6,656 nucleotides of DNA, taken from contig DHAH01000090.1 in the NCBI GenBank assembly GCA_002397345.1, forward strand, positions 15,936 to 22,591. The letters run 5' to 3'. How positions within the stretch are numbered: the first letter of the stretch is position 1; each line of letters begins with the position of its first letter. The translations under genes were made by a program, and so were the position numbers. The DNA comes from Clostridiales bacterium UBA4959. GTDB lineage: Bacteria; Bacillota; Clostridia; Oscillospirales; CAG-272. Below the pieces are notes generated by a model. That model was not told the origin of the DNA. It worked only from the letters and a program-made list of their open reading frames with translations, and did no database searches. Below are positions 1 through 5,821 of this stretch, piece after piece.

Positions 1-689
1 CCGGCGGTCGCAAAGATGCGGGCCGAGCCTTCGCCTTCGCCGCCCACGAGGGCGGTGTTCGCGTATTCGGAGATGCTTACGGTAAAAACCTGTTCGATTA
101 TGTTTTCGTATTCCTTGGAAAAGACAGCCTGCGATACAGCGCCAGAATACAGTTCTACGGTGAAAAGCCCCGACTGCGGCGTGAAAATCGTTCGTAATCC
201 CATATCCGCCGCTTCGCAAAGCCTGGTGACCGTGTCCATCAAGTTTTTGAACGATACCTGCGTGCTGACCGAAACGCCCGTGACCGACGGTGTATACGCG
301 ATGCCGTCGATAGCTCTGTCGGTGTTCGCGGGCGCGATTATGTGATTGCCAAGCAGCTGTCCAACCGCCGCCGACAGATTGCCGGTCAGGATTTCTGTCC
401 CCCAAATGATACGCCGCGCCAGAAGCGAGGTCGCGAACCTCCCGCTGACAGTGATGTATTCCTGCTCCTGCATCGCCATTTCGATATATTCAATTATGCC
501 CGCTTCGGCGTCGTCGTTTTTCCACAGGATGTTCCCGATCTGGAGCAGAGCGATGTTTTCGTCGGTGGCGACAGCTTTGAGCTCGAAGCTGCCGCAGGCA
601 CTGTACAGACGCGTCCAGAGGAGGTATTCGAACGCCTCAATTATTCCGGCGAGTTTGCGGTCAGACTGGTTGAAGATAAGTATTTGCAT
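1..689 (-). CDS. ReqiPepy6 Gp37-like tail-tip protein, N-terminal part (runs off window)
   Basis: The minus strand is open from an ATG at 689-687 to the window edge, giving 229 codons with no stop, so the 3' end is missing. The start lies one base after the Dit stop codon, which suggests translational coupling; no good Shine-Dalgarno sits directly before it. The product begins MQILIFNQSDRKLAGIIEAF. The family-like signals are a WTRLYSACGSFEL segment near residues 25-37 (an aromatic-rich strand followed by G-x-FEL), an acidic IIEYIEM strand, and a GRFATSLLARRII segment near residues 85-97. These match the Siphovirus ReqiPepy6 Gp37-like family, found directly after Dit in many Firmicutes phages, where the tail-associated or hub protein normally lies. 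The inferred role is a tail-tip component near the baseplate. The family assignment is from memory of its motifs; the exact function (hub, adhesin carrier or lytic tip) cannot be read here. Confidence 0.85.
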   Translation of the reverse strand, partial: MQILIFNQSDRKLAGIIEAFEYLLWTRLYSACGSFELKAVATDENIALLQIGNILWKNDDAEAGIIEYIEMAMQEQEYITVSGRFATSLLARRIIWGTEILTGNLSAAVGQLLGNHIIAPANTDRAIDGIAYTPSVTGVSVSTQVSFKNLMDTVTRLCEAADMGLRTIFTPQSGLFTVELYSGAVSQAVFSKEYENIIEQVFTVSISEYANTALVGGEGEGSARIFATA

Positions 690-690
690 A

Positions 691-1542
691 TTAAACACCC
701 AAAAATTGTGGACGGTAATATACCGTCACCTCAAGCAGATCCACGTTTTCCTCCGCCGCGTAGCGGAGCGTGTTGCGTCCGGCGGATAACTGCAAAAATG
801 TGCTGCCCACGTCCACCCACGAAAACGCGTTGACTCTGATCGCGCCGGTTACGCTGACCACCTTTTTGCCCGCGAAATATGTGTAAACGTGGATTTCCTG
901 CTCCGCCGCCATGATGGTGTTCAGCCTGATATAATCGCCGGTGTCTACGTTCATAAGCTCCGGATTTGTCACCGAGCCGAGCGCCCTAAACACTATCCTG
1001 CACCCGCCGGCAACGTCGCCGGCATTGTCGATGTCGATGATCTGGCTTGGCTGCCTGATACCGAGCTCGATTCCGGGCGCGGTTATCTCAAGCGGGAACG
1101 AGAAGTTTTCTCTCCATAGCGCGAGTTCGGCTCGGATTTCCTCGGGCGTTTCAAAAAACGGCGACGGGCAGAGCAGGGAAATAAAGAAAGCCGGAGCGCG
1201 GTTGCTGTTCGAAACTGTGAAACCCGCTTCCTCCACGATGCAGGATATTTGCCGCTCCCTGTATATCAGCGTCCCGCGCATCTTGGGCGTGAATATGCGG
1301 AGCAGCTTTCGGCGGTATGCGTATGAATCTTCGATGCTATCGGCGATTATGTTGCCTTCAATGGTTATGTTTCGCATATCAACGGTAGATGAAATGTAAA
1401 ACGCGCCGTCCTGACCGGGGGCGTGAAAAGTATTGACGGTCTGGCGGACGCTCCCGACGCCGTCGAGCTTCGATAAAAAAAGCGGCTTCACCTGATTAAG
1501 CGTAACCGTTTCATTTCCTTCATTTATATATACAAGCTCCAA
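691..1542 (-). CDS. Distal tail protein (Dit), Sipho_tail family
   Basis: The 283-residue product is a probable distal tail (Dit) protein of the Sipho_tail family. This hexameric ring caps the end of the tail tube and is the platform for tail-tip proteins. Family-like features are an N-terminal LVYINEGNETVTL strand pair, a KPLFLSKLDGVGSVRQ loop, a PGQDGAFYISSTVDMRNITI stretch (residues about 43-62), a YRRKLLRIFTP helix, and a PSPFFETPEE segment (about 126-135), where Dit proteins usually pass from the ring domain to a C-terminal beta-sandwich. The C-terminus ends VTVYYRPQFLGV, as is common in this family. The start is a TTG at 1542-1540, two bases after the tape measure stop. A GGGGG run in the end of the tape measure gene is the only ribosome-binding-like element. 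There is no better in-frame start, and the early strands are needed. Its position between tape measure and Gp37-like genes supports the call. Confidence 0.9.
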   Translation of the reverse strand: MELVYINEGNETVTLNQVKPLFLSKLDGVGSVRQTVNTFHAPGQDGAFYISSTVDMRNITIEGNIIADSIEDSYAYRRKLLRIFTPKMRGTLIYRERQISCIVEEAGFTVSNSNRAPAFFISLLCPSPFFETPEEIRAELALWRENFSFPLEITAPGIELGIRQPSQIIDIDNAGDVAGGCRIVFRALGSVTNPELMNVDTGDYIRLNTIMAAEQEIHVYTYFAGKKVVSVTGAIRVNAFSWVDVGSTFLQLSAGRNTLRYAAEENVDLLEVTVYYRPQFLGV

Positions 1543-1544
1543 GG

Positions 1545-3737
1545 CTAAACCCCCATCGCCAATTTGCGGCTTAGGTTTTTAAATTCACGTGCGATCTCCT
1601 TCTCGGATAACGCTTTCGGCGATGTGATGGATATATTCTGCGTAACCGATGTGCCGGGAGCGTATTGGTAGCCGCTTGCATATGTGACGCACGCGCCTGA
1701 TGATGTTGCGGTTACAGGTATGTTCAGCGCGCTTGGAATTGGCATTGCGTTCTGTATATCGCGGCTTACGCGTTCCATCGCGTCGGTGAACCCCACGCCT
1801 ATGCCTTCGCCCATACTGCGCCCGATGTCGGCGAACACAGCCGACGGCGACTGTATGCCGAGCATGTTTTTAACGCTGTTGACAATACCCGAGACGAAAC
1901 CCGCAACCTGTTCATACAGCCACGCTCCGGCTTCGGTGATGCCCTGCCAGATACCGCGCACCATGTTGAGCCCAACCTCGGCAAAATTGCTTACATAACT
2001 TCCGAACGCATCGACCAGCCCCGTCACAATCTGAGGCACAGCCTTCACGATTTCGATGATAATAGCCGGCAGATTAGCAATCAGCGCCACAAGCAGTATA
2101 AAACCCGCCACTGTAAGCTGCGGGGACGCTTTGGCAAGAAAATTCACGATGCCGTTGATTATGGCCGGAAGAGCGGCGATAAGCTGCGGCAGCGCGTCGA
2201 GCAGCCCCTGCGTCAGACCGAGTATGAGCTTCAGCGCCGCGTCGAGCAGCATGGGCAGGTTGTCTACCAAGCCTTGCACAATCGTTGTTATCGCGCTGAC
2301 CGCCGCCGGTATGAGTTGCGGCAGCGAAGAGGTAATCCCCTCAATCAAAGCGGTTATGAGCTGCACCGCCGCGTCTATTAATAAAGGAAGATTTTCAATC
2401 AGTGCGCCGACTATTGTCATAACCGCGTCCACGGCGGCGGGTATCAGCTCCGGCAGCAATTCCAGCAGTGTTTCAAGCACCTGCGTGAACAGCCCGGTGA
2501 CCGTTTCGATGAGTAGCGGCAGCATATCGCCGATTACCGACAAGATCGCGCCGGTGGTGGCGGGCAGCGCCGCTACGATATTTTCGAGCACGGGCACGAT
2601 GTTCTGCACCACGGACTTGAACGCGTCGACAAGGTTTTGCGTGAGGTTTGTCATATCCGCGCCCGCGTTACCCAGCCCGGCGGTGAACGAGCCGAGCGCC
2701 GCCTGCAACAAGCCGATCGAGCCGGAAATCGTAGTTGTACTCTCACGCGCAAAATTGCCCGCGTATTGCTCGGTTTGCTCGAAGAACATCTGCATCGCGA
2801 TCTGCGCTTTTTCGGCGTTTGTGGCCGACGCCCAAGTGAAGTCAAGTCCCTTGGCGAGCGCATATGCCTGAATATTGGTGGCATTCATCGCTACGCCGAG
2901 GTTATCCATCATCGTGAAGTTACCCTTGGCAGCCCCGGCGATGCTGTCAAGCGCCGTCTGCATGTCGATACCCATGACGGACGCCACATCAGCCGCACGC
3001 TGCATAGCCTTCTCGGTAAGCTCCAACGACTTCTGTTGTTCGATGCCCGAGCCCTGGAACAGCGCGCCCATTTTGTTGGCGGTGGCAAGGTACTCCGACA
3101 GTGATACGCCGAGGTTCTTGTAGGCTTCCTCGCCGCTTTTTTGGATAGACACGGCGTATTCGCCGAACACGGCTTCCGAGCCGCCGAGGTTCTGCTCAAG
3201 CTCGCTAAACTGCTTTATGACTTCGGTTCCGAGCTTTACCGCCGCAGCGCCCGCCGCCACAGCCGCCGCGCCCAGCGCCGCGCCGACGCCTTTGAGGATG
3301 TTGCCGAGCCCCTCAAAACTCGAACCTGACTTTTCCGCGCTTTCGCCCGTTTTGTCAAGCTCGTCGCCCAGCTTGCCGGTTTCGCCGGTCGATTCCGTGA
3401 GTTCGCGCTCCATGCCGTTGAGTTCCGCCTGCGCTTTGTTGAGCTGGATCTGCCAGTTCTGCGTGCGCCGGTCGGATTCGCCGAACGACTCGGCGGCGTT
3501 GTCGAGCGCCGCACGGAGGGTTTCGATTTTTTGCTTCTGCGCGTCGATCTCGCGGCCGAGTACCTCGTTGCGCGCGGTGAGCGCCTGTATGGAGCCGTCG
3601 TTTTTGTCGAACTCACTGGTGACCAGTTGCATTTCACTGCCGAGGACTTTGAACGACTGGTTTATGTCGCGAAGCGCGGCTTTGAAGTCGGCTTCGCCTT
3701 CGATGCCGATACGCAGGCCGAAGTCGCTGTCGGGCAT
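1545..3737 (-). CDS. Tail tape measure protein
   Basis: The 730-residue protein is the tail length ruler: it fills the tube during assembly and is released at DNA ejection. Residues 1-40 contain GIEGEADFKAALRDIN, a common opening of Firmicutes tape measures. Residues about 45-135 are charged and heptad-like, predicted coiled coil. Residues 145-170 are a small, alanine/glycine-rich hydrophobic segment. Residues 180-345 resemble the conserved TMP core region (GALFQGSGIEQQKSLELTEK, then MGIDMQTALDSIAGAAKGNF). Residues 380-580 are long amphipathic or hydrophobic helices with tandem 44-residue repeats. The C-terminal MLGIQSPSAVFADIGRSMGE (625-644) matches the LGI-x-SPS-x-VF motif common near the end of such proteins. 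The start is ATG at 3737, with a strong GGAGGTGA six bases upstream. By the usual ruler relation of about 1.5 angstroms per residue, a tail of roughly 110 nm is inferred. The gene lies just downstream of the inserted TIR gene and appears intact. Confidence 0.96.
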   Translation of the reverse strand: MPDSDFGLRIGIEGEADFKAALRDINQSFKVLGSEMQLVTSEFDKNDGSIQALTARNEVLGREIDAQKQKIETLRAALDNAAESFGESDRRTQNWQIQLNKAQAELNGMERELTESTGETGKLGDELDKTGESAEKSGSSFEGLGNILKGVGAALGAAAVAAGAAAVKLGTEVIKQFSELEQNLGGSEAVFGEYAVSIQKSGEEAYKNLGVSLSEYLATANKMGALFQGSGIEQQKSLELTEKAMQRAADVASVMGIDMQTALDSIAGAAKGNFTMMDNLGVAMNATNIQAYALAKGLDFTWASATNAEKAQIAMQMFFEQTEQYAGNFARESTTTISGSIGLLQAALGSFTAGLGNAGADMTNLTQNLVDAFKSVVQNIVPVLENIVAALPATTGAILSVIGDMLPLLIETVTGLFTQVLETLLELLPELIPAAVDAVMTIVGALIENLPLLIDAAVQLITALIEGITSSLPQLIPAAVSAITTIVQGLVDNLPMLLDAALKLILGLTQGLLDALPQLIAALPAIINGIVNFLAKASPQLTVAGFILLVALIANLPAIIIEIVKAVPQIVTGLVDAFGSYVSNFAEVGLNMVRGIWQGITEAGAWLYEQVAGFVSGIVNSVKNMLGIQSPSAVFADIGRSMGEGIGVGFTDAMERVSRDIQNAMPIPSALNIPVTATSSGACVTYASGYQYAPGTSVTQNISITSPKALSEKEIAREFKNLSRKLAMGV
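2193..2456 (-). repeat. Two tandem 44-residue repeats in the tape measure protein
   Basis: Tape measure residues 428-471 and 472-515 form two adjacent 44-residue units (132 bp each, 2325-2456 and 2193-2324). Both follow the pattern LPxLIPAAVxAixTIV, then a short LIxNLPxLLDAA part, then LIxxLxxG. A decayed third copy seems to begin at residue 516 (LPQLIAALPAIINGIV). Repeats of this kind fit helical ruler segments that can change length by unequal recombination. I see the similarity at protein level; the DNA copies have diverged. Confidence 0.7.
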
Positions 3738-3743
3738 GAGCGG

Positions 3744-3751
3744 TCACCTCC
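3744..3751 (-). promoter_or_regulatory. Strong ribosome binding site of the tape measure gene
   Basis: GGAGGTGA on the minus strand lies six bases before the ATG at 3737, a near-perfect anti-16S match. Sequence on its far side turns abruptly AT-rich, so the site marks the left edge of the phage-like sequence. The inserted TIR segment therefore left the tape measure's own translation signal intact. Confidence 0.85.
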
Positions 3752-3770
3752 AATTTATATAAAATATAAG

Positions 3771-3799
3771 TTGACAAGAAGATAGTTTTAGCTTATAAT
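3771..3799 (+). promoter_or_regulatory. Perfect-consensus sigma70/sigmaA promoter for the TIR gene
   Basis: TTGACA at 3771-3776 and TATAAT at 3794-3799 are separated by exactly 17 bases, an ideal vegetative promoter on the plus strand. The sequence just upstream (3752-3770) is AT-only apart from its last base and could act as an UP element. Transcription would start near 3806, leaving a leader of about 29 bases before the ATG at 3835. The promoter points away from the tape measure gene and into the TIR gene. It implies that the TIR gene is expressed by the host polymerase in the lysogen, independently of phage late transcription. Confidence 0.9.
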
Positions 3800-3822
3800 A
3801 AAATTATTAAATATGGTAAAAT

Positions 3823-3829
3823 AAGGTGA
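3823..3829 (+). promoter_or_regulatory. Ribosome binding site that decides the TIR gene start
   Basis: AAGGTGA at 3823-3829 lies five bases before the ATG at 3835. An in-frame GTG at 3826 would give three extra residues, but it lies inside this Shine-Dalgarno sequence, so it is unlikely to be the start. Starting at 3835 also makes the protein begin MIFLSHNF, the usual first strand of a TIR domain. Confidence 0.75.
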
Positions 3830-3834
3830 ATGAT

Positions 3835-4599
3835 ATGATTTTTTTATCACATAATTTCAAAGATAAACCTGTTGTTGAGCCAATTGCGATAAAATTACAA
3901 GAAATTTTCGGTATTAATAAAGTATTTTACGACTCATGGTCAATTCAACCTGGTGATGGAATAATCGATAAAATGAGTGAAGGATTAGAACAATGTCAAT
4001 ACTTTTTCTTGTTTGTGTCAAAAAATAGTTTAGATAGTAATATGGTAAAATTAGAGTGGCAAAATGCATTGATAAAAGCTGTAAAAAGTGAGTTAAGAAT
4101 AATTCCTATTCGTATAGATTATAGTCTTATACCTCCAGTACTTTTACAAACGTTATATCTCGATTTATTTACAAATGGTTTAGAAAACACCCTTAAACAA
4201 ATGTGTGATGTTATTATAGGTAAAAACACATTTACACCACAATTCACCAAATTCAACAATCTTAAAGCGGAAATTATTGATAATGGTGACATAAATATAG
4301 ATATTATTGCTAAATATATAATGGAGCCAAGATCATATTTTATAATATTATTAAAAAACGAACAATCTGAAGCTGAAGTAAAGATTAGAGGCAATGGTAT
4401 GTCATATAATGGATTTACCCCCAATATGGAACTTAACAATGGCGTAGTTGGGAATGGATGGTTAATTGGCGTGCCACAACCAACGATTCCGGGCTTTCCT
4501 CTGGAATTATTAATAAAAAAGATAAGTAAAGCTCCAATTAAAATCATGACAATACTTCATCAAATTGAAAAAGATCAATGGGAAAGTATAGAAATGTAG
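3835..4599 (+). CDS. TIR-domain protein with unrecognised C-terminal domain (phage cargo gene, probable defence effector)
   Basis: The 254-residue protein starts MIFLSHNFKDK, the first strand and S-H-x-x-x-D box of bacterial TIR domains. It continues with VFYDSWSIQPGDGIIDKMSE (residues 30-49, the second strand and BB-loop) and SKNSLDSNMVKLEWQNAL (62-79). In this last segment Glu74 sits where TIR NADases and cyclases carry their catalytic glutamate. RIIPIRID (88-95) is the next core strand. The TIR domain ends near residue 130. Residues 140-254 are a second region with alternating hydrophobic strands (SYFIILLKN, EAEVKIRG) and a Gly/Pro/Asn-rich loop (193-222). I cannot assign it; a sensor or ligand-binding role is a guess. 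There is no signal peptide or membrane segment, so it is likely cytosolic. The gene is AT-rich (about 30% GC), has its own promoter and runs against the phage operon, ending seven bases before the convergent chaperone-extension stop. Known bacterial TIR proteins (for example ThsB of Thoeris) act in anti-phage immunity; that role here is inferred. Confidence 0.88.
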   Translation: MIFLSHNFKDKPVVEPIAIKLQEIFGINKVFYDSWSIQPGDGIIDKMSEGLEQCQYFFLFVSKNSLDSNMVKLEWQNALIKAVKSELRIIPIRIDYSLIPPVLLQTLYLDLFTNGLENTLKQMCDVIIGKNTFTPQFTKFNNLKAEIIDNGDINIDIIAKYIMEPRSYFIILLKNEQSEAEVKIRGNGMSYNGFTPNMELNNGVVGNGWLIGVPQPTIPGFPLELLIKKISKAPIKIMTILHQIEKDQWESIEM

Positions 4600-4606
4600 A
4601 ATTACT

Positions 4607-4822
4607 TTAAATAGGTATAACATCATCTACACGTGCCTCTTTATGTATCTTCTCAATCCCAATCCACTGCTTGTGACACGTCCACAAATCCAAAAACTCG
4701 CCGATGGGCGTGAGCCAGAACCGCTCCTCGTCCATGCGCAGCTGTACCGTTCCATAGTAGTAGAGCCGGGTAAAAAGCTCCGCCGTGTTGTCCGCACGGG
4801 AGCCGTTTACCCGGCCGACGCG
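4607..4822 (-). CDS. Tail assembly chaperone extension (T part of a G-T fusion, reached by -1 frameshift)
   Basis: These 71 codons plus stop are in the -1 frame relative to the upstream chaperone. They read RVGRVNGSRADNTAEL, then FTRLYYYGTVQLRMDEERFW, LTPIGEFLDLW and finally KEARVDDVIPI. The aromatic LYYYG segment, the DEERFW helix and the terminal acidic DD-hydrophobic-P motif are typical of the second open frame of Firmicutes tail chaperones. The frame has no start codon before the conserved LYYYG part; the first ATG would remove it. It is therefore most likely made only as a fusion of about 201 residues when ribosomes slip at 4822-4828. In lambda the G-T fusion binds tape measure protein and recruits major tail protein. 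Its stop at 4607-4609 is intact although the TIR gene ends seven bases away. Confidence 0.85.
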   Translation of the reverse strand, partial: RVGRVNGSRADNTAELFTRLYYYGTVQLRMDEERFWLTPIGEFLDLWTCHKQWIGIEKIHKEARVDDVIPI

Positions 4823-5199
4823 TTTTTTGGTGGTTCCGCGTCGCCTTCGCTCACCACGTGCCGCGCCGTGCCGCGCATCATAGCCTCGGTGATGGCGCTC
4901 TTGTAGGACGCGAGCTCGAGCGGCGAGGTGAGCAGCTCCACTTCTTCCTCCGTGAGCAGCGGTTTCGGGTTCTCTTTGTTACGCAGGTTGTATATCAGAA
5001 CGCTCTGGTTGGCCAGCAGCGTTACCAGCCACACTATTTCGTCGAGCGCGAGCTCGAAATTTTCGGCTTTCATCAGCCGGTCGCCGAGATTTTCCAAACC
5101 GCCGTAACGCCCGGCGATGGCTTTTGTCGCCTTTGTCGTGAGGATAAGCGTGTATTCCTCTCCGCCGATCGTGATCGCCGCTCCGCGTTCGCTGTCCAT
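4807..5199 (-). CDS. Tail assembly chaperone (lambda gpG-like)
   Basis: The 130-residue protein matches small chaperones that lie between major tail and tape measure genes. They coat the tape measure so tail tube subunits can polymerise around it. It begins MDSERGAAITIGGEEYTLIL, a typical opening beta hairpin, followed by TKATKAIAGRYGGLENLGDR, a helical ELALDEIVWLVTLLANQS segment and a LLTEEEVELL helix. It ends in a polar tail (GDAEPPKNASAG) that contains the frameshift site. I choose ATG 5199 because GGAGG at 5205-5209 lies five bases before it; an ATG at 5211 would add four residues but overlaps that site. The gene has two products: this short form and the G-T fusion. Sixteen bases separate the longer possible start from the upstream major tail stop. 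The identification rests on position, size, the slippery site and the recognisable extension. Confidence 0.9.
   Translation of the reverse strand: MDSERGAAITIGGEEYTLILTTKATKAIAGRYGGLENLGDRLMKAENFELALDEIVWLVTLLANQSVLIYNLRNKENPKPLLTEEEVELLTSPLELASYKSAITEAMMRGTARHVVSEGDAEPPKNASAG
4822..4828 (-). promoter_or_regulatory. Programmed -1 ribosomal frameshift site (A AAA AAC)
   Basis: The minus strand reads CCA AAA AAC GCG in the chaperone frame, so the six-A run forms a classical X XXY YYZ heptamer in the correct phase four codons before the chaperone stop (the codons between are GCG, TCG, GCC and GGG). A -1 slip enters exactly the open frame of the conserved extension. Two short stems could stimulate it: GCCG/CGGC (4812-4815 with 4802-4805, beginning six bases after the heptamer) and CCGTG/CACGG (4795-4799 with 4783-4787). 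Both are short, and their role is unproven. Confidence 0.85.
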
Positions 5200-5204
5200 A
5201 AAAC

Positions 5205-5209
5205 CCTCC
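5205..5209 (-). promoter_or_regulatory. Ribosome binding site fixing the chaperone start
   Basis: The minus strand reads ATGGAGGGTTTTATG. The GGAGG overlaps the upstream ATG (5211-5209) and is five bases before the second ATG (5199-5197), so the second is the probable start. This shortens the longest reading by four residues. Confidence 0.7.
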
Positions 5210-5227
5210 ATATTATTATATCTCTGT

Positions 5228-5818
5228 TTACGGAGTATCTACAAATACCGGCTCATAGACCTGCGAAAACCACCCGGTGATGACCTCCGCCGGAACGCCG
5301 GAGTCGCCCTCGGTGACTTCCGATTTCCATGGGTGTTTGTTGTTTGCGTCGGTTTTCATACGCCGCATGACAGTGCCCTCGATGGTCGGCGTGGAGAATG
5401 TGATGGTCTCGCCTTTGGTTTGCAGGCTGACGGACGGGACGCCGAACTTCACGCGATAGAGCCAGAAATATCTGTACCGATTATCCGGTTTGAGCGCGCG
5501 GAAGCCGACGGCGACCGACCCGCCGACCGTTTCGCTCGCGGAAATCAGTACACCGTTGTCGTCTGTGACGGCTCCGGTCAGATCTTGCGCCGCAGTCGTG
5601 CCGATGTCGTCCACACCGAGCGTGAGCGTGCCGCTTTTAAACTCCTTTATGACATACGCCGCGCCGTCGTCGGCGTAGAGCGTAACTTCAGACAGCTCGA
5701 TGGCTAAGTCCGCCTTTATGGCGCGGGCGAGTGAAACCGGCGTGCCGTAGGTCTCGATTCCGCTCGCGTCCTCCGTGATTTTGCTGTAAAACAGCGAGTC
5801 CATGCCAATTGTCGCCAT
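5228..5818 (-). CDS. Major tail protein, phi13 family
   Basis: The 196-residue protein is the subunit of the phage tail tube. It begins MATIGMDSLFYSKITEDASG and continues YGTPVSLARAIKADLAIELS. Its LYADDGAAYVIKEFKSGTLT stretch (about residues 47-66) is the clearest signature of the phi13-type major tail family: an L-Y-A-D-D turn followed by a strand ending in G-x-L-T-L. LGVDDIG and the later RYFWLYRVKFGVP and TPTIEGTVMRRM strands fit the tube beta-sandwich of this family. No C-terminal Ig-like decoration domain is present, which keeps it near the minimal size. The start ATG 5818 has GGAGG at 5827-5831, eight bases upstream and inside the end of the preceding gene, so the two are probably coupled. 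It is likely one of the most highly expressed products of the operon. Confidence 0.93.
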   Translation of the reverse strand: MATIGMDSLFYSKITEDASGIETYGTPVSLARAIKADLAIELSEVTLYADDGAAYVIKEFKSGTLTLGVDDIGTTAAQDLTGAVTDDNGVLISASETVGGSVAVGFRALKPDNRYRYFWLYRVKFGVPSVSLQTKGETITFSTPTIEGTVMRRMKTDANNKHPWKSEVTEGDSGVPAEVITGWFSQVYEPVFVDTP

Positions 5819-5821
5819 GCC

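Noticed and set aside
342..833. Plus-strand open frames of 100-160 codons over the Gp37-like and Dit genes
   Set aside because: They are antisense to well-supported minus-strand genes, their products show arginine/proline-rich or serine-rich shadow composition, and no ribosome binding site or family motif was seen.
2056..2871. A 271-codon plus-strand open frame opposite the tape measure gene
   Set aside because: The product is low-complexity (serine, alanine, isoleucine), as expected from the complement of a GC-rich gene coding for repeated Leu/Ile/Ala helices. It is not a credible protein.
3236..3637. Minus-strand alternative frames inside the tape measure gene (also near 1799-1984, 2651-2884 and 2909-3199)
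   Set aside because: They are out-of-frame shadows with arginine/serine-rich products nested in an uninterrupted 730-codon gene.
3752..3830. A minus-strand promoter that would restart transcription for the tape measure gene
   Set aside because: TTGTCA (3772-3777) and several TATA-like strings occur in this AT-rich stretch, but none pair at 16-18 bases in the right order. I could not support a promoter call.
4119..4547. Minus-strand open frame of 142 codons opposite the TIR gene, considered as an antitoxin or regulator
   Set aside because: It has no ribosome binding site, lies wholly antisense to a gene with a perfect promoter and clear domain, and its sequence shows no recognisable motif. 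AT-rich antisense frames of this length can occur by chance.
3826..4599. A complete Thoeris or other multi-gene TIR system
   Set aside because: Only the TIR gene is present between the two structural genes. No ThsA-like, SIR2, SLOG or other receptor gene is in the window, so a named multi-gene system cannot be claimed.
4600..4630. A terminator after the TIR gene
   Set aside because: The seven-base gap and the following bases form no GC-rich hairpin followed by a T run; none could be supported.
4643..4906. Plus-strand open frame of 87 codons next to the TIR gene, considered as a second cargo gene
   Set aside because: It lies antisense over the chaperone frameshift region, which is conserved coding sequence in the other direction, and has GC-rich phage composition unlike the TIR insert.
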